Made by a program: the position numbers and the translations under genes
The notes under the pieces: model-generated
The model's input: the letters and a program-made list of their open reading frames with translations, nothing else
What the model was told of the DNA's origin: nothing
Database searches by the model: none
Shown here: one piece after another, positions 61,725 to 64,000 of the stretch
Numbering within the stretch: the stretch's first letter is position 1
How the letters are laid out: each line of letters starts with the position of its first letter
From: Halobaculum marinum
GTDB lineage: Archaea > Halobacteriota > Halobacteria > Halobacteriales > Haloferacaceae
Length of the DNA stretch: 64,000 nucleotides
NCBI RefSeq assembly: GCF_029338555.1
Contig: NZ_CP119989.1
Span: 992,001-1,056,000 of the forward strand
Direction: 5' to 3'

Positions 61725-62867
61725 TCAGTCGGTCCGCCAGCCGCGGTCGGTTCGGTTGAGTCGGACACAGCCGTCGTCGGTGACGACGACGAGGTCCTCG
61801 ATGCGGACGCCGAACTCGTCGGGGAGGTAGACGCCGGGTTCGACGCTGAACACCATCCCCGGTTCCACCTCGCGCTCGCCGTCGGCGACGACGTACGGCT
61901 CCTCGTGGACGTCGAGGCCGACGCCGTGGCCCGTCCGGTGGACGAACGCGTCGCCGTACCCCGCTTCCTCGATCACGTCGCGCGCGGCGGCGTCGATGGC
62001 GCCGACCGTGACGCCGGGTTCGACGACGTCGACGGCGGCCTCCTGCGCCTCGCGGACGACGCGGTGGACCTCGCGAAAGCCCTCGGGCGGCGAGTCGTCG
62101 CCGAACACGAGCGTCCGCGTCTGGTCGGAGGGGTAGCCGTCGACGCGGGTACCGAAGTCGAGGACGATCGGGTCGCCCGCCTCGACCACGCGGTCGCCGT
62201 GGGTGTGGTGGGGCATCGCGCCGTTCGGCCCGGAGCCGACGATGGTCTCGAAGGAGACGCCGGTGCCGCCGTGGGCTGCGAGGCGGTCTTCGACTTGGCG
62301 CGCCAACTCCGTCTCCGTCATCCCGACCACCTCGTCGCCCATCTCACGCAGGTCGCGCACGACGGCGTCGGCGGCCTCCCCGGCGTGGCGGAGCGCGGCG
62401 ATCTCAGCGTCGTCTTTGACCACGCGCAGGTCCGCGAGTACGTCGCTCGCGAGCCCCCACGTCGCGTCGGGGAGCACCGTTCGGAGGTCCTGCGTGAACC
62501 GGGCGTGCATCGTGTCGTCGACGAGGACGTGCGGCGCGTCGTTCGCGAGCGCGAGGTCTTCGGCGACCGCCTCGACGGCGGCGACGGGGTCCTCGTCGTC
62601 GCCCCACGTGCGCACGTCGGCGACGGGGGTCCCGGCGCGCACTTGCTCGCCCGATAGCTCGGGCACGAGGAAGACGGGGTCGGCGTCGTCGACGACGAAC
62701 AGCAGGAAGTGCCGCTCGCTCGGGTGTTCGCTGTGGCCGGTGAGGTACCGGAGGTTCGTGCTCGGGAACAGCACGAGCGCGTCCGCGTCGGCGTCGGGGA
62801 GTCGCTCGCGAGCGGCCTCGAGTCGGCGGGCGTACGGCGCGTCGCCGTCGGCGTCGGTGTCGGGCAT
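61725..62867 (-). CDS. M24 family aminopeptidase, Xaa-Pro dipeptidase type
   Basis: A 380-residue cytoplasmic peptidase. The N-terminal 150 residues are a creatinase-like domain (LVLFPSTNLRYLTGHSEHP). The M24 domain has all five metal ligands: Asp and Asp in VLDFGTRVDGYPSDQTRT, His in HRTGHGVGLDVHEEP, Glu in VFSVEPGVYLP and Glu in GVRIEDLVVV. ATG 62867 is chosen; 31 further codons upstream are low-complexity. Confidence 0.92.
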   Translation of the reverse strand: MPDTDADGDAPYARRLEAARERLPDADADALVLFPSTNLRYLTGHSEHPSERHFLLFVVDDADPVFLVPELSGEQVRAGTPVADVRTWGDDEDPVAAVEAVAEDLALANDAPHVLVDDTMHARFTQDLRTVLPDATWGLASDVLADLRVVKDDAEIAALRHAGEAADAVVRDLREMGDEVVGMTETELARQVEDRLAAHGGTGVSFETIVGSGPNGAMPHHTHGDRVVEAGDPIVLDFGTRVDGYPSDQTRTLVFGDDSPPEGFREVHRVVREAQEAAVDVVEPGVTVGAIDAAARDVIEEAGYGDAFVHRTGHGVGLDVHEEPYVVADGEREVEPGMVFSVEPGVYLPDEFGVRIEDLVVVTDDGCVRLNRTDRGWRTD

Positions 62868-63017
62868 ACACCCGGGTTCCGGCGCCGCCGAGTTGAACGC
62901 GTCGGAGGCGCCGGCGCTGGGCGACCCAGACGGCACCGCCGGCGCCGTCGGCGCCGCCACTGGCGAGCGGTGCGCACGGAGAGGGACACGAAGGGGGACC
63001 GACGACTCGCCCGAGGT

Positions 63018-64000
63018 TCAGTCGGCGCCGCCTGCGGCGTCGTCGCCGTCGCGGACGAACCGGTCGTACGCGGAGGCGAAGTCCTCGTCGGACTCGGCGG
63101 TCTCGGCCCAGTCGGCGAGACCGCGCTCCTCGTCGGTGCCGGGGATGGCGTTGTCGAGCGCGAACGCGACGATGCCGCCGACGCTGATGCCGGTCGACCC
63201 CACGACGAACACGGTGTTGGCGACGACCTCCGCGCCCAGCACCGCCCCGAGGACGGGCACCGCGGCCATGCTCTGTGCGAAGAACGTCGCCCCGCCCATT
63301 CCGTCGGGCGCGGCGGCGGCGACGTTACCGAAGTACTCGGGGACGAACAGCCCTGCGAACAGCGAGACGCCCAGGACGAACAGGTTACGCTGGGAGTCGA
63401 GGTCGACGTACTTCAGGTTCGAGAGACCGACGCCGACGATTTGGCCGAACATCGCGACGTAGAGGCCGCCCACCACGGGCGCGGGGATGCTCGCGATGAG
63501 CGCGCCGAACGGCCCGAAGAAGCCGACGACGAGCATCGCCGCGGCGCCGACCTGCACGACGTAGCGGGAGGCGACGCCAGTCAGCCCGATGGCGCCGATG
63601 TTCTCGGAGTAGGAGGTGGAGCCACCGGCGCCCATGAGGCCGGCGAACACGTTTGCGATCCCCTCCATCCCAATGCCGTGGGTGATGCGCTTCTCGGAGG
63701 GGGCGCCGACACCCGACAGGCGAGCGACGGCGTGGTAGTCGCCGAGCGACTCGATGATCGAGGCGATGACGCCCGCGAGCATCCCGACGACGAAACTGGT
63801 CGTCACCTGCGGGACGCCCCACTGGAGCGGGTAGATCGCGACGGCAAGCGGCGCCTCGAACACTGGCTGGAGGTCGACGTAGCCGGGCGTGCCCTGCGCG
63901 TACACGCCCGTCGCCGACAGCGCGAGCGCGACGCCGTAGGCGACGACGATACCGAGCAGGACCGGGAACAGTTGGAACGCGCGCGAGCGGTCGCCGAGGA
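63018..64000 (-). CDS. Uracil/xanthine permease family protein (5' end beyond the window)
   Basis: The frame is open to the window edge, so the N-terminus is missing; about 327 residues are seen. They include GMLAGVIASIIESLGDYHAV, the motif with the conserved glutamate of the NCS2/nucleobase-ascorbate family, and GIGMEGIANVFAGLMGAGGSTSYSEN-type helix 9 and 10 residues. Also present are FVLGVSLFAGLFVPEYF and a soluble acidic tail. Substrates of the family are uracil, xanthine or urate. Confidence 0.9.
   Translation of the reverse strand, partial: LGDRSRAFQLFPVLLGIVVAYGVALALSATGVYAQGTPGYVDLQPVFEAPLAVAIYPLQWGVPQVTTSFVVGMLAGVIASIIESLGDYHAVARLSGVGAPSEKRITHGIGMEGIANVFAGLMGAGGSTSYSENIGAIGLTGVASRYVVQVGAAAMLVVGFFGPFGALIASIPAPVVGGLYVAMFGQIVGVGLSNLKYVDLDSQRNLFVLGVSLFAGLFVPEYFGNVAAAAPDGMGGATFFAQSMAAVPVLGAVLGAEVVANTVFVVGSTGISVGGIVAFALDNAIPGTDEERGLADWAETAESDEDFASAYDRFVRDGDDAAGGAD

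Overview
This window comes from a high-GC halophilic archaeon (class Halobacteria). The proteins are acidic (Asp/Glu-rich) and codon third positions are mostly G or C. Many genes carry a TATA-like element 25-30 nt before the start codon and no Shine-Dalgarno sequence, as expected for leaderless haloarchaeal transcripts. Several gene families are typical of Halobacteria: split nuoJ with fused nuoCD, DR2241 next to CbiX, DHH fused to TrkA-N, Agl23, and small CPxC zinc-finger proteins. I cannot assign a genus from sequence alone. No rRNA, tRNA, CRISPR array or intact insertion sequence was recognised.

Layout. 1-6.3 kb: end of an ABC permease, a minus-strand ribH/aminotransferase pair, a membrane protein of the Agl23 type, then purK-purE. 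6.5-18.0 kb: respiratory complex I in the order nuoA-B-CD-H-I-[1.1 kb islet]-J1-J2-K-L-M-N, without nuoEFG. The islet between nuoI and nuoJ1 is AT-richer. It holds a frameshifted membrane-protein gene, a small ORF with its own promoter, and a 14-bp direct repeat at its edges. 18.1-25.6 kb: DHH-TrkA-N protein, CBS-ParB protein, two small proteins, a Tat-exported subtilase, an aldo/keto reductase and an acyl-CoA synthetase. 25.7-31.4 kb: an iron-sulfur photolyase, a copper P-type ATPase with a divergent copper chaperone, and an AhpD-like peroxidase. 31.5-41.2 kb: membrane and ion-handling proteins (MscS, a potassium channel with two RCK modules, DUF998), a GH13-type hydrolase, a CDGSH protein and a haem-copper oxidase subunit III.

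41.3-50.0 kb: small zinc-finger genes, DUF488, a polytopic membrane protein coupled to a C2H2 membrane-anchored protein, DUF4013, a large acidic coiled-coil protein behind a triple-palindrome promoter, an HTH regulator, purA and Trm112. 50.1-56.6 kb: CbiX-DR2241, cysS, a tandem universal stress protein, DUF357 and an Lrp/AsnC regulator. 56.7-64.0 kb: an APC transporter fused to stress-protein domains, thioredoxin reductase, a ZIP metal transporter, an M24 peptidase and the 3' end of a uracil/xanthine permease gene.

The window is mostly chromosomal core: energy conservation (nuo, cox3), purine synthesis (purK, purE, purA), translation (cysS, Trm112) and stress or metal homeostasis. The parts most worth following up are the nuo islet and several well-formed operator-like palindromes or repeats at ribH, copA, the coiled-coil gene at 44750 and the HTH gene at 47231.
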